This document shows positions 48,697 through 57,632 of a stretch of DNA of 64,000 bases, in pieces. Source of the DNA: Schumannella soli (GTDB lineage Bacteria; Actinomycetota; Actinomycetes; Actinomycetales; Microbacteriaceae). The notes below the pieces were generated by a model, which saw only the letters and a list, made by a program, of their open reading frames with translations, was not told where the DNA came from and searched no databases. The position numbers were made by a program, and so were the translations under genes. Each line of letters opens with the position of its first letter. Within the stretch, counting starts at the first letter, position 1. Location: contig NZ_VHQG01000001.1 in the NCBI RefSeq assembly GCF_006517435.1, forward strand, positions 900,335 through 964,334. Direction: 5' to 3'.

Positions 48697-50519
48697 CGGA
48701 TGCTCCCGGCGGCCTCACGCGTCATGACGCCGCGGCTGAAGGACTGGAGGGGGGCGCGCTGGCGCTGCCGGTCGCGGGCGCCGAGGCGGTAGATGACCGC
48801 GAAGGCGACGAGCGCGAGCACGGCCGACCAGATCACGGTGAGGGGACTGAAGATGCCGCCGACGACACGACTCAGCGACTGGCTGGCGACCCAGCCGTCG
48901 ATGATGTTGTTCTCGACGTGCGGGTTGATGGCGCGATCCGTGTCGATCGCTCCGGCGCCGGTTCCCGAGATGGTGTTGCCCGTCACGCGGGTTCCGCCGA
49001 GGGTGCCGACCAGGCTGATGCCGTCGACCGCCGCATCCGTGATCCGGTTGCCCGTGAGCACGGCGCCGGCGTTGCGCACGTAGATGCCGATGCCGGTGTC
49101 GTCGATGCGGTTGCCGGTCAGCTTTCCGCCGCGGGTGTCGTCGAGCACCGCGATGCCGTGCTGCTGCTGCCCGCGGATCGCGACTTTCTCGATCGTCGTC
49201 GACGCGGCGCCGCTGCGCAGGGCGACGCCCATGAGCCCGCCGGTCAGCGATCCTCCGGAGATCGTGGTGCGCGATCCGCCGAGCACGTCGACGCTGTAGC
49301 GCGCGTTGTCGGTCGCGGTGAGACCGGTGATCGTCGCCGACTTCACGGCGCCCTTCACCCCGGCGCCGCTCGGGTTCGGCCCGTCTTCGACCGGACGACC
49401 GTCGATCGTGACGCCATTGCGGAAGTTCTTGGATGCCGTCACCGTGTCGAGCACGAGGCGCGACGACGCGGTCGAGGCGACCAGCCCGTCGACGGCGTTG
49501 CCGCTCAGCGTCGTGCCGGTGATCTTCGTGTCGGTCGAGCTTCGCAGGTAGACGCCGTCGACGAGGCTGTTCGCGATCGTGCCGCCGGTGACGGATGCGC
49601 CGTTCACGCCGTCGAGGAACAGCCCGTAGGCGTTGCCGTCGGTCGACACCCCGTCGAGCTTCACGGTCGTCGTCGCCGACCCGGAGGGGGCGAGCGAGAC
49701 CGAGGGCGTTCCCGCGGTGGAGGAGCCGATCTGGTTGAGCGCGCGGGTCGTGCCGGTCGCGGCGGAGGCGGAGAGGCCGCCGGTCGCGCCGCTCCAGAAG
49801 CCGAGGCCCTTCGCATCCGTGTTCGCGAGCGTCAGCGCGCCGCCGTTGGCCCGCACGTAGGCGCGGCCGTCGGCGGTGGCCTGGTCCGGGGCGCCGGAGG
49901 CGGCATCCCAGCTCTCGATCACGGTGCGGGCCGCGGCGGTGCCGGCGCTCACGATCGTGCCGCCGACCGAGACGAGGCTCGCGAAGCCGTTCGCGTCGCT
50001 CGCCAGCCGCACGGTCTGTCCGGCGCCGAGCAGCAGGGTCGCCCCGCGCGTCACGAGCAGGTGCTCGACCACGTCGAAGACGCCGCCGCCCGCGTCGCGC
50101 ACCGAATCGGGTGAGGTGGAGGCGAGCTCGCCGAGCGAGTACGGCGTCGCCCGGCCCGGCATCACCAGCGTCGGCTTGCCGTCGGTCAGCACCCGGAAGG
50201 AGCGCGTGACGTCGACCTTGCGCCCCGCGGCCGTGGCCGCGGCGGCCTGCGCGTCGACGACGCGCTGCGCCTCGTGCTTCACGAGCGCCGCCTCGTTCGC
50301 GGGATCGCCCGAGTAGGCGCGACCGGGCACCGCGGCCGCCGAGTGCAGGTCGCGGCGGCCGTCGGGGTGCGTGATGAGCCCGACGATCGGCGGGCCGGCG
50401 ATGCCGGCGACGGTCACGATCACGGCGCCGACGGCGACCACGATCGCGAGCGTGCGGGCGGCCGAGCGGCCGGGGCGCGTGGGCTTCTTCGTGGTGTCGG
50501 GCTTCGTCGGGCGGATCAT
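48693..50519 (-). CDS. Membrane-anchored right-handed beta-helix protein
   Basis: A 608-residue protein: membrane helix near residues 22-45, ~500 extracytoplasmic residues with a long beta-helix (LDGVNGASVTGGTIANS, GVYLRSSTDTKITGTTLSG, NRITDAAVDGISLVG), and a second membrane helix near the C-terminus (WSAVLALVAFAVIYRL) followed by a basic tail. Anchoring a beta-helix at both ends is unusual. Overlaps of four bases join it to the GT2 synthase before and the secreted beta-helix protein after, so it probably acts on the nascent polymer at the membrane surface. Epimerase, lyase or export-guiding roles are all possible. Confidence 0.82.
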   Translation of the reverse strand: MIRPTKPDTTKKPTRPGRSAARTLAIVVAVGAVIVTVAGIAGPPIVGLITHPDGRRDLHSAAAVPGRAYSGDPANEAALVKHEAQRVVDAQAAAATAAGRKVDVTRSFRVLTDGKPTLVMPGRATPYSLGELASTSPDSVRDAGGGVFDVVEHLLVTRGATLLLGAGQTVRLASDANGFASLVSVGGTIVSAGTAAARTVIESWDAASGAPDQATADGRAYVRANGGALTLANTDAKGLGFWSGATGGLSASAATGTTRALNQIGSSTAGTPSVSLAPSGSATTTVKLDGVSTDGNAYGLFLDGVNGASVTGGTIANSLVDGVYLRSSTDTKITGTTLSGNAVDGLVASTASSRLVLDTVTASKNFRNGVTIDGRPVEDGPNPSGAGVKGAVKSATITGLTATDNARYSVDVLGGSRTTISGGSLTGGLMGVALRSGAASTTIEKVAIRGQQQHGIAVLDDTRGGKLTGNRIDDTGIGIYVRNAGAVLTGNRITDAAVDGISLVGTLGGTRVTGNTISGTGAGAIDTDRAINPHVENNIIDGWVASQSLSRVVGGIFSPLTVIWSAVLALVAFAVIYRLGARDRQRQRAPLQSFSRGVMTREAAGSIR

Positions 50520-51865
50520 GCCGCCACCTCCTCGGGCTCCAGCTCGCGCTCGGGCGCCGACGCGGGACGGGCCGGACGTGTCGACGACGTCGCCGGTGTC
50601 GGCTCGAGGCTCGCCGCATCCTGCCCGTCGCCGCCGATCTGGCCCGCCTTGCGCGTCAGCCAGCCCTGCTTGTTCATGGTCACGAACGCCCAGGCCTTGA
50701 TCGGCAGGGCGACGAGGATCACGGTCAGCGTCATGAGCGGCAGCAGCAGCAGGTCGCGCGGATGCTGCCGCAGGTGCGAGACGCCGCGGATGCCGCGGCC
50801 CAGCAGCACCCAGCCGAGCGTCAGCGCGATGCCGATCGGCGTCAGATCGAGGCGCGAGAACATCAGGTAGGTGAGGCTCATCCCCATCGTCACCGGCGTG
50901 AGCAGGATCTGCAGCACCGTCAGCTGGGTGATGATCGGCTGGCGGAACAGCCAGCCCTTGTAGATCGCCGTCAGGTAGCAGCGGAAGCTGTTGCGGCTCC
51001 AGCGCACCCGCTGCTTCACGAAGGCGCGGAACGTGGCCGGGAACATCGACAGCGCCTTCGCCGACGACTGGTGGCGGGTCGTGTAGCCGCTCGCGAGCAC
51101 CAGCCAGGTGAGGCGTCCGTCGTCGCCGGCGATGCAGCGCGTGCCGAGGAAGAACTCGTTCTCGAGCTGATCGAGCACCGGCATCACGGCCGCGCGGCGG
51201 TAGGCGGCGGTGCGTCCCGAGAGGCACGCCACGGCGCCGGCCTTGCCCTGCGCGGGCACGTAGTCGGCGTAGCGGAGGTTGACCATCCAGTCGGCGATGC
51301 GACGCCACACGCTCGTCTCGCGCTGGAACACGTTCTGCTGCGTGCTCACCCCGCCGACCTCCGGGTCGACGAAGGGCATCTGCACGTTCTCGAGCAGGCC
51401 CGGCGTCCAGCGGGTGTCGCTGTCGACGAGCACCAGCACCTCGCCCTTCGCCATGCGGATGCCGACGCCGAGGGCCGAGCGCTTGCCGACGTGCTCGTAG
51501 AGCACCGGGGTGACCCGCGCATCCCCGACCGCCGTGATGCGGTCATAGGCCTCGAGGTCGGCGACGTCGAGCACGATGATGATCTCGGTCGGAGCCTGCG
51601 CCCGCCAGGTCTCGAGGCAGTCGAGCAGGATGTCGGGGTCTTCGTGGAACGACGGCACCACGATCGACGTGGTCGTCGAGAAGTCGTTGACGATCGGCTT
51701 CGCCGAGTGCGACATGACGAAGCGGACGAACCAGATGCTCCACACGATCGTGCCGGCGATCGCCATCGGGATGAACGGTCGGATGTCGCTGAACACGCCG
51801 CCGAGGCCGTCGATGAACAGGCCGAGCCCGCCGGCGAGCTGATTCCAGAGCTGCTGGAGGTCCAT
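50516..51865 (-). CDS. Processive family 2 glycosyltransferase (hyaluronan/alginate synthase-like)
   Basis: A membrane polysaccharide synthase of 449 residues: an N-terminal helix (about 28-50), a cytoplasmic GT-A domain with SIVVPSFHEDPDILL, the DxD motif in LVLVDSDTRW (about residue 148), GDDGRLTW and KQRVRW (the QxxRW signature of processive GT2 enzymes), then at least four C-terminal helices forming a translocation pore. The length resembles bacterial hyaluronan synthases. GGGGG lies about eight bases before the ATG. First gene of the operon with two beta-helix proteins and Ugd, which implies a uronate-containing polymer. Confidence 0.9.
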   Translation of the reverse strand: MDLQQLWNQLAGGLGLFIDGLGGVFSDIRPFIPMAIAGTIVWSIWFVRFVMSHSAKPIVNDFSTTTSIVVPSFHEDPDILLDCLETWRAQAPTEIIIVLDVADLEAYDRITAVGDARVTPVLYEHVGKRSALGVGIRMAKGEVLVLVDSDTRWTPGLLENVQMPFVDPEVGGVSTQQNVFQRETSVWRRIADWMVNLRYADYVPAQGKAGAVACLSGRTAAYRRAAVMPVLDQLENEFFLGTRCIAGDDGRLTWLVLASGYTTRHQSSAKALSMFPATFRAFVKQRVRWSRNSFRCYLTAIYKGWLFRQPIITQLTVLQILLTPVTMGMSLTYLMFSRLDLTPIGIALTLGWVLLGRGIRGVSHLRQHPRDLLLLPLMTLTVILVALPIKAWAFVTMNKQGWLTRKAGQIGGDGQDAASLEPTPATSSTRPARPASAPERELEPEEVAA

Positions 51866-52187
51866 CCGATCATCCCCCCGGTGTCGGTCGGTCGGTGGGC
51901 GGCGGGGGAGCGGATGGTGCTGTCGGCGGCGCTGGCCGTCGCCGATCGGTTCTGCTTCGCGTGTCGCTCCCGGCGTCGCGCTTCGTGGGGATGAAGTTAG
52001 GGACGGATGCGCGGGGCGCTCGCTCGCATCCGGGTTTCTCCCAGCGCTGCTCAGCCGGACGCCACGCGGCACGATGCTCGCGTAAACCCCAGATCAGGGC
52101 CGGATCGTGGAGCGATCACTCAGGCCCGTCGACACCGCGAGTCTGACGACACTTTCATGCAGTGCGGGGCGGGCCTACCCTCGCCGC
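51866..52187. other. 322-bp divergent intergenic region upstream of the polysaccharide operon
   Basis: It separates the GT2 operon from the VOC gene. TAACTT (complement of 51994-51999) could be a -10 for the operon, giving a long leader of about 120 bases. No convincing -35, dyad operator or small gene was found, and no riboswitch fold was recognised by eye. Confidence 0.4.
52176..52181 (+). promoter_or_regulatory. -10-like TACCCT before the VOC gene
   Basis: TACCCT ends six bases before the ATG at 52188. Leaderless spacing; no ribosome site is visible. Confidence 0.4.
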
Positions 52188-52667
52188 ATGGGCATCCGGC
52201 GCTTCGACCATGTGGGCATCAACGTCGACGACCTCGACGCGGCGGTCGCGTTCTTCGTCGCGCTCGGCCTCGAGGCGTCGCCCGTGCAGCAGATGGAGGG
52301 CGGCTATCTTGACGACATCCTCGCGCTCGAGGGGGTGCGCACCGAGATGGTCTATCTGACGGTTCCCGGCGGGGTGGATGCGTCCGGCGTCGCCCTGCCC
52401 GGCAGCTCGGCGTTCGAGCTCTCGCGCTACGTGCATCCGGGCGGAGCGGGTCCGGATGCGCCGGGCGGCGCCGCCGCATCCGCGCCGAACGCGCACGGCC
52501 CGCGGCACGTCTGCTTCGAGGTCGACGACCTGGATGCGTCGCTCGCCGTCGTCGCCGAGCACGGCCACGCTCCGCTCGGCCGGGTCATCGAGACGCACGG
52601 CTACCGTCTCGTCTACGTGCGCGGCCCCGAGGGGCTCATCGTCGAGCTCGCGCAGCGCCTCGGCTGA
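52188..52667 (+). CDS. VOC (glyoxalase/bleomycin resistance) superfamily protein
   Basis: A 159-residue protein with paired beta-alpha-beta-beta-beta modules: FDHVGINVDDLDAAVAFFVALG and HVCFEVDDLDASLAVVAEHG as the two repeat starts, and RGPEGLIVELAQ at the end. His and Glu at the usual metal positions are present (DHVG, GLIVEL). The substrate is unknown. Monocistronic. Confidence 0.9.
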   Translation: MGIRRFDHVGINVDDLDAAVAFFVALGLEASPVQQMEGGYLDDILALEGVRTEMVYLTVPGGVDASGVALPGSSAFELSRYVHPGGAGPDAPGGAAASAPNAHGPRHVCFEVDDLDASLAVVAEHGHAPLGRVIETHGYRLVYVRGPEGLIVELAQRLG

Positions 52668-52728
52668 GCGCGAGCAGAGCGTCCCGGCGCTGCGGCATGC
52701 GCGTCCTCGCCCATCCCGCTCGCTCGGG

Positions 52729-54183
<1,455 letters not shown>

Positions 54184-54189
54184 GCGCGG

Positions 54190-54195
54190 ATGCTA
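54190..54195 (-). promoter_or_regulatory. -10-like TAGCAT before the APC permease
   Basis: TAGCAT ends six bases before the GTG start at 54183. Confidence 0.4.
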
Positions 54196-54330
54196 TCGCC
54201 CGCCGGTGTCGCGCCGGTGGCCGGGCTCATCCCTCTCGCCGAGAGGTCGAGAATGCTCGCGACACGCCGTCGCGGCGTGACGTTCGAGACATCTCGATGC
54301 GGCAGTGCCGCCGGTGCCCCGTCGTGCGGG

Positions 54331-54528
54331 TCAGTCGGCCTTGAGGCGCTTCCGTGCCGCGCGCTCGCCGAGCACGATCACGTAGTCGGTGACCGGCTTC
54401 GTCGCGAGGCGGTCGACCTCCTCGGTCGCGACCGACCGCAGCTGCTCGTCGCTGTGGTCGGGGAACTTCTTGCGAAGCCCTTCCGTCACCTGACGGATCG
54501 CCTCGTCGCGGTTGAACTCGGTGGTCAT
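54331..54528 (-). CDS. Small three-helix protein
   Basis: A 65-residue acidic/basic helical protein (DEAIRQVTEGLRKKFPDH, DEQLRSVATEEVDRLA, YVIVLGERAARKRLK) resembling the small three-helix-bundle dimerisation proteins of actinobacteria. AGGA lies seven bases before the ATG. No membrane helix. Function unknown. Confidence 0.8.
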   Translation of the reverse strand: MTTEFNRDEAIRQVTEGLRKKFPDHSDEQLRSVATEEVDRLATKPVTDYVIVLGERAARKRLKAD

Positions 54529-54635
54529 GGCCGCATCCTGGCACGCCTGGATGAACGACACCATGCGTTCGCATATACGTGAGCGGGCATCCGTTCTCGG
54601 GGATCGCCGGGACGCCGATCCCATGCCGTCGCGCC

Positions 54636-54641
54636 TAGGTT
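54636..54641 (+). promoter_or_regulatory. -10-like TAGGTT before the 54648 gene
   Basis: TAGGTT ends six bases before the ATG. Confidence 0.4.
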
Positions 54642-54647
54642 CGCGCC

Positions 54648-55760
54648 ATGACGAGCCCCGACGACGCGACCGCGAAGCCGAGCCCGAGCCCTCTGCACGA
54701 TCGAGCGCCCCGACCATCCCGCCACGACGTGCTGCGCCTCGCCGCGGTCGATGCCGCGACGCTCGGATCGGCCGCTCTCCTCGCCCCGTGGCTCGTGCTC
54801 GTCGCGCTCATCGGCGGTTCGCTGCCCGCGCTGGCCCTGCTCGCACTGCTGCTGCCCGCCGGCGTCGTGGCCGTCATGGCGGTGGCGGACGCGCGCCTGC
54901 TTGCGCGGGGGCGCGGCGAAGCCGGCGCCCGCTCGCTCGCCGTGACGATCCTCGGCATCGTGGCCGTCGTGCTGAGCTGGTCGGCGACCCCGCTGACCGA
55001 TCTCGGGTCCGTCGCCGGGCCCGCCTCGCTGCTGCCCGCACTCGTCGGCGCGGTCGTCGCGGGCACCTCGGCGATCGCGCTGGGAGCGCGGCCGCGGCTC
55101 ATGCCGGTCGGCGCAGCGGCCACCGTGGTCGCATTCACGATCCTCGCGACGCTCGTCGCGATCCCGATGCGACAGCGGGCGGAGACGCAGGATCGCGTGG
55201 CGTCGGTCGAGCGCTTCGGATCGTCGGTGCGGCCCTGGGTGGCCGACGCGTCCGGCTACCACCGGGTCTGGGTGGAGGTCGCGCTCGACGACCCGAACAC
55301 GCTCGTGGCGCACCTGCGCCGTGACGGAGAGGATGACTCCGTACCGGTCGTGGCCGGCGACATCCTGCTGCGCACCGTGACGACGATGGACGGCGAGGAC
55401 GCGGGGTCCCGATTCTGTCTGTCGCCGTACCGACTGGAGCTGGTCGGCGGCAGTCTGCGGGTTCCGATGACGGATCCGTCGGCGACCGGACAGCCCGCGG
55501 TTCCGCTCGGAAGCGCGTGCGATGTGCGCGGCGGCGTCTTCGAGCGCTCGGCTACCGGAGCGCTGGAGTTAGGGCGGGCGGTCTCGCCGACGACGATCAT
55601 CGGGGTCGCGGCGAGCAGCGAAGTCGACCCGGCGCTGCTGCGCCGCATCCTGCACTCAGCGCACGAGATCGACGACGTCGACTACGCCGAGATGCTCGCG
55701 GACGAGTCGACGCCGCGCGACGGCGTCTCCGACTATCCGCCGGGGTCGACGCACGGCTGA
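54648..55760 (+). CDS. Hypothetical membrane protein with large C-terminal domain
   Basis: A 370-residue protein: a Pro/Ser-rich N-terminus (~28 residues), five hydrophobic helices between residues 35 and 180, and an extracytoplasmic C-terminal domain of ~190 residues with two Cys (SRFCLSPYRLEL, LGSACDVRGG). No family is recognised. It is convergent with the gene at 55779, only 18 bases apart, with no obvious hairpin between. Confidence 0.7.
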   Translation: MTSPDDATAKPSPSPLHDRAPRPSRHDVLRLAAVDAATLGSAALLAPWLVLVALIGGSLPALALLALLLPAGVVAVMAVADARLLARGRGEAGARSLAVTILGIVAVVLSWSATPLTDLGSVAGPASLLPALVGAVVAGTSAIALGARPRLMPVGAAATVVAFTILATLVAIPMRQRAETQDRVASVERFGSSVRPWVADASGYHRVWVEVALDDPNTLVAHLRRDGEDDSVPVVAGDILLRTVTTMDGEDAGSRFCLSPYRLELVGGSLRVPMTDPSATGQPAVPLGSACDVRGGVFERSATGALELGRAVSPTTIIGVAASSEVDPALLRRILHSAHEIDDVDYAEMLADESTPRDGVSDYPPGSTHG

Positions 55761-55778
55761 GCATGCGGCCCCGGGGTG

Positions 55779-56882
55779 TCAGGAACCGGCGCCGCGCCCC
55801 GACACCCGCAGCAGCAGGTCGCGCTGGGCCTCGGCCGGCAGCAGCTCGCGCGCCATCGCATGCCACTGGCCGCGCGGGCGCGTCTGGAAGAGCACGTGCT
55901 CGTCCGTGATCTGCACGTCGGTCATCCAGGTCAGCTCGTAGGTGCTCGCTGTGGGTCCGACGCGGGTCGCGAGCCGATCGGATTGCAGCTGCGCCGACCC
56001 GATGAAGCCGCGCCGGCGCTCGCGCTGGGCCGCGAACGCGGCGATGCCGACGGAGAGAGCGAGTGCGACGCCGAGGAAGATCAGGTACGGCAGCGCCCAC
56101 TGGCCGAGCAGGCGCGACCCGGTGGCGGCCTGCAGGCCGATGAGGATCGCGACGATGGCGATGAGCACGATCGGCGTGGGACTGGTCGCGAAGCCGCGCA
56201 GACCGCGCAGGGCCGCCCGGCCCGGGCCACGGCCGCCGGGCGGGGTCGAGATCACCGGATGCGCGCTCGGCAGCCCCTCGACCGGATGCGTGAGCGGGAA
56301 CGGCGGGGGCGGGCTGGCGGCGGCATCCGCTTCCGCGTCGATGGCTTCGCGCAGCCTCCGCAACCCGTCGGGGCCGAGCAGCGGCAGCGGCAGGACGACG
56401 ATGACGGCGTCCACGCTCGTGCGCAGCTCGAGCAGCTCGCCGCGGGCGCGGGCGCCCGTGACACCGGCCCAGTCGACCTCGAGCGTCGTGCCCGGTCGCA
56501 GCAGCACGAAGGAGCTCGGCGTGAAGCGCAGCACGGAGTCCGAGCCCGCGAAGGCGTCGAAGTCGCGCGGCACGGAGTTCTGGCTCGCGCCGATGCCGAG
56601 CGCGATGAGCACGCCCAGGCCGGCCGCCGACCAGGCGATCGTGGGCGCGCCGAGCGCGGCGGCTCCCGCGGCGATCACGAGCGCCGCGAGCAGCAGCGCC
56701 GCGGTGGGGCGCACGAGCTCCGGGCGGCTGCGGGTGAGCCCGGCGAGTGCGCCGCGCGTGCGCTCGGGGAAGTCGGGATCCATCCGCCACACGCGCGTGT
56801 CGGCGTCGACCCAGGTGCCGGGATCGGCCGGGGCGCCGTCGTCGCCCGGGTCACCGGGGCCGGGCTGCTCGGGGCTGGTCAC
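55779..56882 (-). CDS. Membrane protein with YcxB-like C-terminal domain
   Basis: A 367-residue protein with two pairs of membrane helices (about residues 60-95 and 240-285), each followed by a PH-like beta domain: SVLRFTPSSFVLLRPGTTLEVDW in the middle, and QLQSDRLATRVGPTASTYELTW at the end (interrupted here for length). The second resembles the YcxB-like domain. The N-terminal 40 residues are acidic and disordered. Function unknown. GTG start with TAGCGT six bases upstream. Confidence 0.7.
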   Translation of the reverse strand: MTSPEQPGPGDPGDDGAPADPGTWVDADTRVWRMDPDFPERTRGALAGLTRSRPELVRPTAALLLAALVIAAGAAALGAPTIAWSAAGLGVLIALGIGASQNSVPRDFDAFAGSDSVLRFTPSSFVLLRPGTTLEVDWAGVTGARARGELLELRTSVDAVIVVLPLPLLGPDGLRRLREAIDAEADAAASPPPPFPLTHPVEGLPSAHPVISTPPGGRGPGRAALRGLRGFATSPTPIVLIAIVAILIGLQAATGSRLLGQWALPYLIFLGVALALSVGIAAFAAQRERRRGFIGSAQLQSDRLATRVGPTASTYELTWMTDVQITDEHVLFQTRPRGQWHAMARELLPAEAQRDLLLRVSGRGAGS

Positions 56883-56888
56883 GGGATC

Positions 56889-56894
56889 ACGCTA
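56889..56894 (-). promoter_or_regulatory. -10-like TAGCGT before the 56882 gene
   Basis: TAGCGT ends six bases before the GTG start. Confidence 0.35.
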
Positions 56895-56940
56895 ACGCGA
56901 GATCGCGGCGCGGGATCGAGAGGCGCGAGGGAGATGCTGC

Positions 56941-57537
56941 TCAGACCAGCGGCGCCGCGTTCACGGCCACGAGCCGGTCGATGGCCGCGCGCAGGCGGTC
57001 GGCGAGCGGGGCCTCGTCGTCGGCCTCTTCGTGGTGCAGCACGAAGCCGAGCGCGGCCATGACGAGGGTCACCGCGAGTTCGGCCTCGGCGTGCGATCCG
57101 GCGCGCGAGGCGGCGAGGGCGACGAGATCGCCGCGCAGGCCGGTCATCCACTGCGACAGCGGCGGCACCAGCTCGGGGCGGCGGATGACGAGCTCCTTCA
57201 TGCGCGCCCGCTTCGGCCCGGCGGCGCCCATGTCGATGATGAGCTCGCACAGCGCGGGCACGAGGCCGCCGTTCGCCGAGCGGAAGCGCTGCTCGGTCTC
57301 GGCGCTCATGACCCGCTCGGGCAGGTCGAGGGCGGCCGCCGGCTTCGACGGGAAGTAGTTGAAGAAGGTGCGCGGCGAGACCTCGGCCTCGGCGCAGATC
57401 TGCTCGATCGTGGTCGCCTCGAGACCGTGCTGCTCGATGAGGCGCAGGGCGGCCTCGTGGATGGCGGTGCGGGTCTGCTGCTTCTTGCGCTCGCGCAGCG
57501 AGGCGTCGCTCGCGGGCGTCTGCTCGAGGGTGCTCAT
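56941..57537 (-). CDS. TetR-family regulator of the adjacent MFS exporter
   Basis: A 198-residue TetR repressor: helix-turn-helix RTAIHEAALRLIEQHGLEAT, TIEQICAEAEVSPRTFFNYF, PSKPAAAL, then a helical ligand domain. It lies 95 bases downstream of the MFS transporter gene on the same strand, so the two probably form an operon read from the promoter near 59.78 kb, which carries TGCAA half-sites. The ATG lacks a clear ribosome site. The drug ligand is unknown. Confidence 0.92.
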   Translation of the reverse strand: MSTLEQTPASDASLRERKKQQTRTAIHEAALRLIEQHGLEATTIEQICAEAEVSPRTFFNYFPSKPAAALDLPERVMSAETEQRFRSANGGLVPALCELIIDMGAAGPKRARMKELVIRRPELVPPLSQWMTGLRGDLVALAASRAGSHAEAELAVTLVMAALGFVLHHEEADDEAPLADRLRAAIDRLVAVNAAPLV

Positions 57538-57632
57538 GGTGCGGTCCGGGAGGTCGGTGGCGGGGCCGGTGTCGGTGGGGTGGGCCGACGGCGGGGCGGC
57601 ATCCGTGTCGTGATGCCGCCCCGCCGGGCGGG

